Assembly (NCBI GenBank): GCA_015068225.1
Contig: SVKX01000013.1
Location: 1 to 42,851, forward strand
Direction: 5' to 3'
Length of the DNA: 42,851 bases
From: Oscillospiraceae bacterium
GTDB lineage: Bacteria; Bacillota; Clostridia; Oscillospirales; Oscillospiraceae
Part shown: positions 8,146-15,398 of the stretch, piece after piece
Layout: every line of letters begins with the position of its first letter
Numbering within the stretch: position 1 is the first letter of the stretch
Translations under genes and position numbers: made by a program
Notes under the pieces: model-generated
Database searches by the model: none
What the model was told of the DNA's origin: nothing
The model's input: only the letters and a program-made list of their open reading frames with translations

Positions 8146-8174
8146 TTTATATCACAGTTGTGAAATTATGTAAA
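8146..8174 (-). promoter_or_regulatory. Promoter with palindromic operator before the acetyltransferase-lyase operon
   Basis: Minus-strand TTTACA (8169-8174), 17-base spacer, TATAAA (8146-8151). The spacer begins with the inverted repeat TCACAGTTGTGA (8152-8163), abutting the -10. A dimeric repressor bound there would block RNA polymerase, which fits substrate-controlled expression. Confidence 0.6.
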
Positions 8175-8195
8175 GAATTCCATATGCAGAAATTA

Positions 8196-8223
8196 AAAAG
8201 CGCCACCGTCCAGTGGCGCTTTT
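8196..8223 (-). terminator. Intrinsic terminator after the flavin reductase gene
   Basis: Stem AAAAGCGCCAC / GTGGCGCTTTT with a 6-base loop immediately next to the flavin reductase stop at 8225. On the minus strand it ends in a T-run. It separates the epimerase-reductase unit from the acetyltransferase promoter. Confidence 0.88.
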
Positions 8224-8224
8224 A

Positions 8225-8764
8225 TCAATCTTCAATCAGATATGCGTTTACGATCTCACCATAATAGGCAATGTGAAAATCCCGGTTTTTACCCGGTGCA
8301 GAGCCGTCGATACTCTGGGGATAATACTTTTTCAGGATCTCCTCGGGAAGCTGTGCAAGATCCTGCTTCTGGCGCATCAATACCTTACACTCCAGAGTCA
8401 ACGGCAGTTGACGGATGCCGGGAACATGAACAGACAATGGCTCTTCCAGTGTCAATCCCAAAGATTGGATCTTATCCACATCCCGACCGGACTTTGTGCC
8501 GCAAAAACCCAGAATATTTCCATCCAGATCTCCCATAGGGATATTTACTGTAAATTCACCGCTTTCATCCAAAAGGGATCTTGTATGCCGGCTTTCCCGA
8601 ACAAGGGCAATAAATATCGGTTTGCCCCATTCAATTCCCAGCATTCCCCAACCGATGGTCATCGTGTTGATCTGACCGTTTCCAGTAGTGGTCAGCAGAA
8701 TACCCTTTTTCATAGCCTTGCAGATATCGCCGGCATAGTCAAAGGCGTCTACCATTTTTTTCAT
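8225..8764 (-). CDS. Flavin reductase-like FMN-binding split-barrel protein
   Basis: 179 residues in the flavin reductase-like domain family. The N-terminal segment KGILLTTTGNGQINTMTIGWGMLG is the FMN-binding strand-loop, followed by SRHTRSLLDESGEFTVNIP, the conserved second motif. Such small proteins reduce or simply bind FMN, and some serve as oxidoreductases in anaerobes. The ATG at 8764 is chosen because GGAGGG lies 7 bases upstream; the TTG five codons earlier is part of that ribosome binding site. It follows the TIM-barrel epimerase gene by 18 bases, so they are co-transcribed. Its physiological substrate is unknown. Confidence 0.85.
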   Translation of the reverse strand: MKKMVDAFDYAGDICKAMKKGILLTTTGNGQINTMTIGWGMLGIEWGKPIFIALVRESRHTRSLLDESGEFTVNIPMGDLDGNILGFCGTKSGRDVDKIQSLGLTLEEPLSVHVPGIRQLPLTLECKVLMRQKQDLAQLPEEILKKYYPQSIDGSAPGKNRDFHIAYYGEIVNAYLIED

Positions 8765-8782
8765 AATATAACCCTCCAAAAA

Positions 8783-9574
8783 TCAAATAAGATCTGATCG
8801 TTTCAACCAATCCACAGATTCGCGCAGACCTGCAACTGTCTTAACCTCAAGCACCACTGTGCAATCGCTGGCTCTGGCAATATTTATGTACCGGGGAATA
8901 TCCATTTCTCCTGTTCCAAGAGGAAGATGATCCTTATTCTTTTCCTTCGCGTCATGCATATGCATATGCTTAAGATGCTTGGATCGTGCAAGAATCCAAT
9001 CTTCATCCGCATATCCGGAGCAGAAGTTGTGACCAATGTCCAGTGTCAGGCAAAACACTTTGCTTTGAAGCAAAACATCCAGCGCGGCCTTCTGGAAGGT
9101 ATAGTACGCCTTGCTGTTTTCCATACATATGGTAATACCACTGTCGCCGATGGCATCCTCGCAGGCATCCCGAAATGCTGCCATACCCTGCAAAAATTTA
9201 TCCTGATACGCTTCGTAAAAATATACGATACGATCCGGCATGGTGTAGTGCGCGCCTTCTGAAATATGCATATTCAACTTCTTTGCATGGATCTTTTTTG
9301 CTAGGGAAATGGTTTCCAAAACTGCCTCACGATAACCGGCCGCTACTGACGGGCTGAAATCAGCAACCGCCATTTCGTCATTTAAGTGTATGGTATAGTC
9401 AATTCCGTATCGCTCTGCAATGCGGTTCAGCGCATCCGGATCCAGCAAATGGGGCTGCTGGGCCGGAAAATTTGTATTCAGTTCCAAAAAAGATAAGCCG
9501 AGCTCAGCACATAATGCCGCCGATTCCTCTATGCTTTCCAGCTCGATCATTGCCGGCATACCATATTCTATCAT
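8783..9574 (-). CDS. Sugar phosphate isomerase/epimerase-like TIM-barrel protein
   Basis: 263 residues of the xylose isomerase-like/AP endonuclease family 2 barrel. Conserved metal-binding positions are visible in MENSKAYYT (Glu), LTLDIGHNF (Asp, His), HMHMHDAKEKNKDHLPLGTG (His) and VVLEVK (Glu). Members interconvert keto and aldo sugars or inositol derivatives in the cytoplasm. The ATG follows AAGGAGGAAA. Its promoter must lie in the 70 bases shared with the divergent radical SAM gene. With the flavin reductase it may form a small sugar-oxidation/isomerisation unit, but the substrate cannot be told. Confidence 0.85.
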   Translation of the reverse strand: MIEYGMPAMIELESIEESAALCAELGLSFLELNTNFPAQQPHLLDPDALNRIAERYGIDYTIHLNDEMAVADFSPSVAAGYREAVLETISLAKKIHAKKLNMHISEGAHYTMPDRIVYFYEAYQDKFLQGMAAFRDACEDAIGDSGITICMENSKAYYTFQKAALDVLLQSKVFCLTLDIGHNFCSGYADEDWILARSKHLKHMHMHDAKEKNKDHLPLGTGEMDIPRYINIARASDCTVVLEVKTVAGLRESVDWLKRSDLI

Positions 9575-9594
9575 GGAACATTTCCTCCTTTTGC

Positions 9595-9623
9595 TTGGAA
9601 TTTCCGTAGTTCTATGTTATATT
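9595..9623 (+). promoter_or_regulatory. Promoter of the radical SAM gene
   Basis: TTGGAA (9595-9600), 17-base spacer, TATATT (9618-9623), 25 bases before the ATG at 9649. Confidence 0.6.
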
Positions 9624-9648
9624 ATAAAAAAATCTTCGGAGAAAGTCT

Positions 9649-10485
9649 ATGAAAAGATTTCGAAAAATTTACCTTGAGATATCAAATATATGCAATCTCA
9701 GCTGTGCTTTCTGCCCAGGCACCCGTCGCAGGCCGGCTGTCATGCAGGAAGATGCATTTTGCAGGCTGCTTGACCGGCTCAAAGGCTGGACAGATTATCT
9801 GTACTTTCATCTTATGGGTGAACCGCTGTGCCATCCGGATCTTAAGAAATATCTAGCCCTTGCGGCGGCTGACTTTAAGGTAATAATTACCACCAACGGA
9901 ACGCTACTACCCCAAAAGCAGGAAATGCTCCTGGCGGCAGAGGGATTGCACAAAGTGAATATCTCTCTTCATTCCTTTGAAGCAAATGATATCGCTACAT
10001 CCTTTGAAGACTACTTAAGGGGGTGCTTCTCCTTCGGGCAAGCCGCCCAGGGAAAGAAGATTGTTTGCTACCGGCTGTGGAATCAGGGTGGCGCCGATGA
10101 GAAAAATGATGCCATACTGAAAATAATGAAGCAGTATTTCCCCGATCCATGGGTACAGGAGCCCCGGGGCACAAGGATCGGTCAGCGGGTTTATCTGGAA
10201 TATGGAGAAAAATTTGATTGGCCGTCCCTCACAGCACCGGAGCAAACCGGCAAATGCTTCTGTTACGGATTAAAAGATCAGCTTGGCATCCTGTGTGACG
10301 GCACGGTTGTCCCCTGCTGTTTGGATCACGATGGGGACATCCCCCTTGGCAACTTGTTACAACAGCCCTTGGAGGAGATCCTGAGCTCACCAAGAGCAAC
10401 GGCGCTCTATGAGGGATTCCGTAAGGGAAAAGCCGAGGAAAATCTCTGCAGGCGCTGTGGATACGCCCAAAGATTTAACAAATGA
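9649..10485 (+). CDS. Radical SAM protein with SPASM-type C-terminus
   Basis: 278 residues. The [4Fe-4S]-SAM motif is CNLSCAFC (C15, C19, C22), followed by FHLMGEPLCHPDL, the glycine-rich GGE-like motif, and ITTNGTLL. The C-terminal part has CDGTVVPCCLDHDGDIPLGN and a final CRRCG, the cysteine layout of a SPASM/twitch domain that binds an auxiliary cluster. Such enzymes often modify peptides or sugars. No precursor peptide gene is visible beside it, so it may be one of the widespread stand-alone SPASM proteins. It is divergent from the epimerase gene and converges with glyA. Confidence 0.87.
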   Translation: MKRFRKIYLEISNICNLSCAFCPGTRRRPAVMQEDAFCRLLDRLKGWTDYLYFHLMGEPLCHPDLKKYLALAAADFKVIITTNGTLLPQKQEMLLAAEGLHKVNISLHSFEANDIATSFEDYLRGCFSFGQAAQGKKIVCYRLWNQGGADEKNDAILKIMKQYFPDPWVQEPRGTRIGQRVYLEYGEKFDWPSLTAPEQTGKCFCYGLKDQLGILCDGTVVPCCLDHDGDIPLGNLLQQPLEEILSSPRATALYEGFRKGKAEENLCRRCGYAQRFNK

Positions 10486-10501
10486 GCACATTCTAGCAAA
10501 C

Positions 10502-10526
10502 CAGGGCAGCCGAAAAGGCTGCCCTG
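10502..10526. terminator. Hairpin between convergent radical SAM and glyA genes
   Basis: Perfect 10-bp stem CAGGGCAGCC / GGCTGCCCTG with loop GAAAA, sitting in the 46 bases between two stop codons. T-runs are weak on both sides, so termination is likely but not certain. Confidence 0.6.
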
Positions 10527-10531
10527 AAACA

Positions 10532-11785
10532 TTACTTGTACAGAGGGAACTGCTCACAAATGTCAGCAACGGTTGCCTTAACTTCCGCAGATGTCCCTTC
10601 AAAATCACGGGCTGTCAGAGCGATGCAATGGGCAATGCGCTTCATCTCTGCCTCACCCAGACCACGAGTGGTCACAGCAGCTGTGCCGATCCGCACACCA
10701 CTTGTAACTGCAGGCTTTTCAGGATCATTGGGAATGGCATTTTTATTCAGCGTGATGTGGTTGGCATCACAGCGAATCTGCAGCTCCTTGCCGGTAATCT
10801 GCATGGGACGCAGATCAGCCAGCATCAGATGATTGTCCGTGCCGCCGGTAACCAGATCAAAGCCTTCCTCCAGCAATGCGGATGCCATTGCCTTGGCATT
10901 CTTAACCACATTATGGGCATAGACCTTAAAATCATCGCTCATGGCTTCCTTCAGACAGACCGCCTTTGCCGCAATCACATGCTCCAGCGGACCGCCCTGA
11001 GTGCCCGGGAAAACGCCGGAATTCAGCTTCTTGGCATATTCCTCTTTTGCAAGGATCAGGCCGCCTCTGGGGCCGCGGAGAGTCTTGTGGGTGGTAGTGG
11101 TAACGATGTCTGCATAGGGCACCGGATTCTGGTGCGCGCCGCCGGCTACAAGACCTGCGATGTGGGCCATATCCACCATCAATACAGCACCGACCTCATG
11201 GGCAATGTCTGCAAAAATGCTGAAATCAATGGCTCTGGGATAAGCAGATGCGCCGGCGATGATCAGCTTAGGCCGGCATGCCTTTGCCATGTCGCGGATC
11301 TGGTCGTAATCGATCAGACCAGTCTCGTGGTTCACATCATAGGAAACCACGTTGTAATACTTGCCGGACATGTTGGCAGGGCTGCCATGGGACAGATGGC
11401 CGCCGTTGGCAAGGCTCATACCCATCATGGTATCGCCGGGCTGAAGCAGTGCCAGCTGCACGGCCATATTTGCTTGAGCGCCGGAATGGGGCTGTACATT
11501 GGCAAATTCGGCGCCAAACAGATCCTTGGCGCGCTGGATACACAGGCTCTCCAGTTCATCCACAAACTGGCAGCCGCCATAGTAGCGCTTGCCAGGCAGA
11601 CCTTCCGCGTACTTATTGGTCAGAATGGAGCCCATAGCCGCAATAACAGCCGGGGACGCAAAGTTTTCCGATGCGATCAGCTCCAGACCGTCCTGCTGGC
11701 GGGTCAACTCCCGGCCCATCATAGCCGCGACCTCACTGTCAAATCCAGCAACAAATCCAATTGAATCCAGGGGTTTTCCGTACAT
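10532..11785 (-). CDS. glyA: Serine hydroxymethyltransferase GlyA
   Basis: PLP enzyme that interconverts serine and glycine while loading or unloading one-carbon units on tetrahydrofolate. The 417 residues show [11 protein letters not shown], the YYGGC motif, and the PLP lysine K234 in [13 protein letters not shown]. The ATG at 11785 is preferred (AGAAGG upstream, MYGK N-terminus typical of the family); longer frames reach into the riboswitch terminator. Expression is governed by the tandem glycine riboswitch and terminator directly upstream, linking it to glycine concentration. Confidence 0.97.
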   Translation of the reverse strand: MYGKPLDSIGFVAGFDSEVAAMMGRELTRQQDGLELIASENFASPAVIAAMGSILTNKYAEGLPGKRYYGGCQFVDELESLCIQRAKDLFGAEFANVQPHSGAQANMAVQLALLQPGDTMMGMSLANGGHLSHGSPANMSGKYYNVVSYDVNHETGLIDYDQIRDMAKACRPKLIIAGASAYPRAIDFSIFADIAHEVGAVLMVDMAHIAGLVAGGAHQNPVPYADIVTTTTHKTLRGPRGGLILAKEEYAKKLNSGVFPGTQGGPLEHVIAAKAVCLKEAMSDDFKVYAHNVVKNAKAMASALLEEGFDLVTGGTDNHLMLADLRPMQITGKELQIRCDANHITLNKNAIPNDPEKPAVTSGVRIGTAAVTTRGLGEAEMKRIAHCIALTARDFEGTSAEVKATVADICEQFPLYK

Positions 11786-11815
11786 AATTTTTACCTTCTT
11801 TCTGTTCTTCACCAA

Positions 11816-11843
11816 CAAAAAAGCAGTCCTGTACGAGGACTGC
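11816..11843 (-). terminator. Riboswitch expression-platform terminator
   Basis: Minus-strand stem GCAGTCCTC / AGGACTGC followed by seven T residues, between the second glycine aptamer and the glyA ribosome binding site. Its 5' arm contains AGTCCTC, exactly complementary to GAGGACT in the link between the two aptamers (11942-11948), so a competing antiterminator pairing is possible. Confidence 0.85.
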
Positions 11844-11868
11844 AACACGCCATTACAGCGTGAAAAAT

Positions 11869-12030
11869 CTCTGTCCATTTGCCTGAGAGATTCGGCTTAC
11901 GCCTTGCACCTTCGGCACACAACTGAATGTGTTCTCCAGAGAGTCCTCTGCCCATCAGTCCTGCTTTTAAAAAGCACCTGAGACTGTTAATCCTTCGGCG
12001 GATCGTAAGATCACTTTCCTGAAGGGCTTC
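11869..12030 (-). promoter_or_regulatory. Tandem glycine riboswitch upstream of glyA
   Basis: Read on the minus strand the leader has two aptamer cores in series. The first holds CCGCCGAAGG ... TCAGG ... GGGCAGAGGAC. The second holds CTCTGGAGA ... GTGCCGAAGGTGCAAG ... TCTCAGGCAAA ... GGACAGAG. These are the conserved CCGAAGG, CAGGCAAA and GGACAGAG elements of the glycine riboswitch. An intrinsic terminator follows, so glycine binding should change read-through into glyA. Boundaries are approximate. Confidence 0.92.
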
Positions 12031-12052
12031 ATTGGTGTATTAAGTTCAAGAT

Positions 12053-12082
12053 ATAGTATACACATTTTTGGGAAGATGTCAA
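12053..12082 (-). promoter_or_regulatory. Promoter of the glycine riboswitch-glyA transcript
   Basis: Minus-strand consensus TTGACA (12077-12082), with TATACT at 16 bases (12055-12060) or TACTAT at 18 bases (12053-12058). It is placed just upstream of the first aptamer. Confidence 0.75.
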
Positions 12083-12104
12083 TATGTTGTGGGACTTTGT
12101 TGGA

Positions 12105-12132
12105 ACAGGCCGCTGCAAATGCAGCGGCCTGT
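12105..12132 (-). terminator. Perfect hairpin after the HAD gene
   Basis: A 13-bp perfect inverted repeat ACAGGCCGCTGCA / TGCAGCGGCCTGT with a 2-base centre, 14 bases beyond the HAD hydrolase stop. There is no clear T-run after it, so it is a probable but unusual transcription end or a 3'-stabilising hairpin. Confidence 0.55.
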
Positions 12133-12146
12133 AACGCAACAAAAGA

Positions 12147-12998
12147 TCAGCCGCCCAGATTATGAACGAATTCTTCCTTCTTTTGGGCACCGTAGGAAGC
12201 GTACTCCCCTTCTTTCAGCTTATTGTAGGCAACCCTGACCGCCTCTTCCCAACTGGCTTTTTCTTGATTCACCAAAATGGGATAGTAGTAAACGCCATTG
12301 CTTTCGGCAGCGTCACAGTCACCGGGAGCATCTCCGATCATCAGCACCTTGCCGGGATCATAGCCAAATTTCAGCATTTCAGAAATGCAGGCAGCTTTGC
12401 TGCCTATATCCTGCGCCAGAACGATATCTGTATGCTCCAGCAGGCCGAATTTACCCCACTCCTCTTCCACCGCTTCGCGGTTTGCGCTGGAGACCATGGC
12501 AACATCCGCAAAGCTATGGGCTGCACAAAGGCCCTCTTTCGCGCCTTCATAAGGTACTTTCAGCTCCTCCGGCAGGGCAACGATAGAACGATTGACCGCC
12601 TGTGACCAAGCCAAAGTCTTACGGAAGATCTCCTTTGCTTCAGGATCTGAGGCTTCCTCGATTGCTCTGGCTACCGCTTCATTACTCAGTGCGGGGGCAT
12701 TGGCTGTCCACGCCTGCAAGGCACGGATTCCCACAATAGACGCATATTTCAGATTGATCTCCCCCAGCGCCATAGCAAGCCCTTTGAAGCGGTTGATGCC
12801 TCGGGTCATGGAGAACAGATTAATTACATTCCAGCGGTCCAGGATCTCGTCCTTCCATGCTTCCAATCCCCACTCCGTAACCATACAGGGGCCAAAGCAA
12901 TGGAAATGCTTACAGTTCATGGTGTCCATTACACAGCCGTCAGAGTCCACGCATACGAGAAAATCGTGTCTTTTAATAAATGAATCAAAGATGGACAT
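12147..12998 (-). CDS. HAD-superfamily hydrolase
   Basis: 283 residues. Motif I is CVDSDGCVMDT (D18 nucleophile, D20 acid/base), motif II is the serine of AMVSSANREA, and motif IV is MIGDAPGDCDAA, with an alpha-helical cap between. The long cap (about 30-150) resembles beta-phosphoglucomutase-type subgroups but with unusual aromatic insertions (KHFHCFGPCM). It is a cytoplasmic phosphatase or phosphotransferase acting on a small molecule that I cannot identify. It follows the GH3 gene by 12 bases with AGGAGGAAG, so they form an operon, and a sugar phosphate derived from the GH3 product is a fair guess. Confidence 0.85.
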   Translation of the reverse strand: MSIFDSFIKRHDFLVCVDSDGCVMDTMNCKHFHCFGPCMVTEWGLEAWKDEILDRWNVINLFSMTRGINRFKGLAMALGEINLKYASIVGIRALQAWTANAPALSNEAVARAIEEASDPEAKEIFRKTLAWSQAVNRSIVALPEELKVPYEGAKEGLCAAHSFADVAMVSSANREAVEEEWGKFGLLEHTDIVLAQDIGSKAACISEMLKFGYDPGKVLMIGDAPGDCDAAESNGVYYYPILVNQEKASWEEAVRVAYNKLKEGEYASYGAQKKEEFVHNLGG

Positions 12999-13010
12999 GG
13001 CTTCCTCCTG

Positions 13011-14786
13011 TTACATATGGGTGTCCCACATACCGCAGTAGCTATCGATGGGGTCGCTGCCCTTAAACGCATCCACGCCGGTCAGAAGGGCATCCACCAA
13101 TGCATCCATAGTATCGTCGTTGGCGTCATAGGCGTTGATATAAGTACGAAGCATGGGGCAATCAGCCAGCATGGTGGGCTTATTCACGCTGATGCCAACC
13201 ACAGGAAGCTCATGGACATACCAGGGGATCTCACCGCCGCCCTTGCTCATACCAAAAGCGGGATGGCCATTGGCCACATCAAACAGTGTAATGACCAGAT
13301 CCTGCTGGGATGTGAAGTCAGAAATGGAATTCTTACCGGCAAAATAGATATTCAGATTAAAGGGTTTGCCGGCTTTTACATCTTCCATGATCTTGTCCAG
13401 CGGGCTGACATAAATATGCGCATCAAAACCCTTTTCGATCAGACGGTCACGGAGCTTTTCTGCGGGGGTCTTTTTCTGTCCGCCCATACCCATAGCCATA
13501 GCAGCCAGTGCCGCCATCGGACCGTTGGCGCCCTTGACCTGAACAATCATAACCCGCTTGGTCTTTTCCGGGCTCAGGGGCAGCACACCCTCATCCTTAT
13601 ACTTAACAAGGGTCAGGCAATCCCGGCTGATGGCAGGGGCTACAGCCTTGAATTCAGGATTATACAGGACACCGGCCAGTGCCTCTTGGCTGGGGCAAAT
13701 ATCTTCCTTGCTCTTTTTGTTCAAGCCCATCTTGGCCTTCAGGCCCAGAATGCGCGTCAGTGCCTCAACCATTCGCTCCTGGCTGATAATACCGGTTTTG
13801 TACGCTTCGAGCATGGTATTGTAGTCTTCATCGGGGTCATTGAAGAACAGGAACATATCACAGCCGGCATTAATGGATGCAGGCAGCATATCCTTACGCT
13901 TCATTCGATTGGTCATGCCGACCATGTGGGAAGCATCGGTAACGACCATACCGTTGAAGCCCATCTTGTCGCGAAGAAGGCCGGTCATGATCTCAGGGCA
14001 CAAGGTAGCAGGCATCATTTCATCCATAGTAATGTCAGGATTCAATTCCTGCATATAGGTGGGCATCATAATGTGGCCACCCATGATGGCATCCAGACCA
14101 CCATCGATCAGGGTTTTATAGACATAACCGTAGGAAGCCATCCAGTCTTCCGCACCGAAATGATTAATGTTGTTAGACATGTGGGCATCCCGATAGTCCT
14201 GGCCATTGCCCGGGAAATGCTTGGCACAGGAAGCGACACCATCATTTTCGTGGACACCGTCCATATAGGCCTTGCCCATTTGCGCAACCATCTTGGGATC
14301 GTTGCCATATGCACGGGCAAGAACCTCCTCACACTCCCAGTTATAAGTAATATCCACCACAGGAGCAAAGGTCATATTGCAGCCGGTAGCATAGGTCTGG
14401 GCGCCTGAAATCCGGCCCATTGCACGGGCATACTCTGCTTTTCCTGTGGCACCGATCTTGATCTGATTGGCAACAAAGGTTCCATCGGGGCATACACCGT
14501 TGCCGCCCTGCTCCGGGTTACAGGCGATAAACACAGGAATCTTGGCATATTTCTGCAGAATTGCATTCTGCTCCAGCACCTTGGAACCGGGCATAGCATT
14601 ATAACGGCAGCCGCCGAGATGATATTTATCCATTAATTCCTTCAGATATGCTTCATCCTGACTGGCAGTAAGCTGGAAAAACAGCTGTCCAACCTTTTCC
14701 TCGTCAGTCATGGAGGCAATGGTACTCTCTACCCAAGCAATATCCTCGTCTGTCAGATAATAGGGTTTTGCTTTCAAATTTACCAT
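13011..14786 (-). CDS. Glycoside hydrolase family 3 protein, NagZ-like
   Basis: 591 residues with a GH3 TIM barrel (about 15-350) and a second alpha/beta domain (about 375-590). The catalytic nucleophile is D284 in VVTDASHMVGM. The CAKHFPGNGQDYRDAH segment (187-202) carries the Asp-x-His dyad (D200, H202) characteristic of beta-N-acetylhexosaminidases/phosphorylases rather than beta-glucosidases. No signal peptide is present, so it is intracellular and may remove GlcNAc or a related sugar from imported oligosaccharides or muropeptides. Unlike the classical family, KHFPGHG reads KHFPGNG. It has its own promoter (14850-14878), and the HAD gene follows in the same operon. Confidence 0.87.
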   Translation of the reverse strand: MVNLKAKPYYLTDEDIAWVESTIASMTDEEKVGQLFFQLTASQDEAYLKELMDKYHLGGCRYNAMPGSKVLEQNAILQKYAKIPVFIACNPEQGGNGVCPDGTFVANQIKIGATGKAEYARAMGRISGAQTYATGCNMTFAPVVDITYNWECEEVLARAYGNDPKMVAQMGKAYMDGVHENDGVASCAKHFPGNGQDYRDAHMSNNINHFGAEDWMASYGYVYKTLIDGGLDAIMGGHIMMPTYMQELNPDITMDEMMPATLCPEIMTGLLRDKMGFNGMVVTDASHMVGMTNRMKRKDMLPASINAGCDMFLFFNDPDEDYNTMLEAYKTGIISQERMVEALTRILGLKAKMGLNKKSKEDICPSQEALAGVLYNPEFKAVAPAISRDCLTLVKYKDEGVLPLSPEKTKRVMIVQVKGANGPMAALAAMAMGMGGQKKTPAEKLRDRLIEKGFDAHIYVSPLDKIMEDVKAGKPFNLNIYFAGKNSISDFTSQQDLVITLFDVANGHPAFGMSKGGGEIPWYVHELPVVGISVNKPTMLADCPMLRTYINAYDANDDTMDALVDALLTGVDAFKGSDPIDSYCGMWDTHM

Positions 14787-14849
14787 GTAGAATTCGTTCC
14801 TTTCCTTATGTTCGATTTTCCACCGGGTGCAAAATCCATTGTTTAATTA

Positions 14850-14878
14850 ACTATAACAGATCGCCTGCTCCTTTGCAA
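14850..14878 (-). promoter_or_regulatory. Promoter of the GH3-HAD operon
   Basis: Minus-strand TTGCAA (14873-14878), 17-base spacer, TATAGT (14850-14855), about 60 bases before the GH3 ATG. Confidence 0.6.
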
Positions 14879-14933
14879 TATAAAAACCGCATTTTGGCTG
14901 TTCAAATTGTATATAATGCACAATTATGGCGGT

Positions 14934-14967
14934 AAAAAAAAGACAGGTTTCCGAAGAAACCTGTCTT
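14934..14967 (-). terminator. Intrinsic terminator after tRNA-Leu
   Basis: Minus-strand 12-bp stem AAGACAGGTTTC / GAAACCTGTCTT with a TTCG loop, followed by a long T-run, starting 2 bases after the encoded CCA. A textbook terminator. Confidence 0.93.
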
Positions 14968-14969
14968 CC

Positions 14970-15057
14970 TGGTGGGCGAGGCGGGACTTGAACCCGCACG
15001 TCCGCAGTGAACACTAGAACCTGAATCTAGCGAGTCTACCAATTCCACCACTCGCCC
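14970..15057 (-). tRNA. tRNA-Leu (anticodon CAG)
   Basis: 88 bases including an encoded CCA. The acceptor stem is GGGCGAG / CTCGCCC, the long variable arm is that of a class II tRNA, the T arm holds GGTTCAAGTCC, and the anticodon stem CTAGA/TCTAG carries loop TTCAGGT with CAG at 15021-15023. It decodes CUG. It stands alone, with a consensus promoter and terminator of its own. Confidence 0.97.
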
Positions 15058-15098
15058 ATTTTTAATTGTCCGGAGGGGCTTCACCCGACCGCTTGGCT

Positions 15099-15127
15099 AT
15101 AATACCACGGTGCGCGGATTTTGTCAA
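15099..15127 (-). promoter_or_regulatory. tRNA-Leu promoter
   Basis: Minus-strand consensus TTGACA (15122-15127), exactly 17 bases, TATTAT (15099-15104), about 40 bases before the tRNA. The bases around and after the -10 also read TATAGCCAAGCGGT, the same as the 5' part of many tRNA-Gln genes. Confidence 0.88.
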
Positions 15128-15153
15128 CACCTTTTTTACAATTTTTTATTTTT

Positions 15154-15348
15154 TCAATCCTTGTAATACAGCATGCAATGACAGTAGCCCTTAAAGTCTG
15201 GGTCTGCAATCTGCTCCCGGAATTCCTTGCATATGCATTTGTTTTCCTCTGTCCGCTGCAGCCGGCAAGGGCAGTACCCGCCTGTTTGCTTCAAGCCCTC
15301 CCGTATGGTGCGTACCATTTCTTTATCCTCGTTCAGCCGTACAGCCAT
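15154..15348 (-). CDS. Mini ferredoxin-thioredoxin reductase catalytic subunit-like protein
   Basis: 64 residues with three Cys-x-Cys pairs: CPC (26, 28), CIC (38, 40) and CHC (56, 58). Ferredoxin:thioredoxin reductase catalytic chains bind a [4Fe-4S] cluster next to a redox disulfide with CPC ... CPC ... CHC motifs, and this protein keeps the GYCPC and GYCHC ends. The gaps (9 and 15 residues) differ from the plant enzyme (16 and 8). Similar short proteins occur in many anaerobes, and their partner is usually unknown. It is downstream of proC with a hairpin between, and AGAGAGGA precedes the ATG. Confidence 0.75.
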   Translation of the reverse strand: MAVRLNEDKEMVRTIREGLKQTGGYCPCRLQRTEENKCICKEFREQIADPDFKGYCHCMLYYKD

Positions 15349-15369
15349 AATGTCATATCCTCTCTGGGA

Positions 15370-15391
15370 GGGGTCAGCAAGTGCTGACCCC
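15370..15391 (-). other. Intercistronic hairpin between proC and the FTR-like gene
   Basis: 10-bp stem GGGGTCAGCA / TGCTGACCCC with a 2-base centre, just after the proC stop. No T-run follows, so it is either a weak terminator or a processing/stability hairpin allowing partial read-through into the small redox gene. Confidence 0.6.
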
Positions 15392-15398
15392 TTAATAA

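Noticed and set aside
10409-11764. Plus-strand frame of 451 codons across glyA
   Set aside because: Begins inside the radical SAM gene in another frame and runs antisense to glyA; no ribosome binding site.
13017-14408. Plus-strand frame of 463 codons across the GH3 gene
   Set aside because: Exact antisense of a confident GH3 gene with catalytic motifs on the minus strand; His/Ile-rich translation typical of a shadow.
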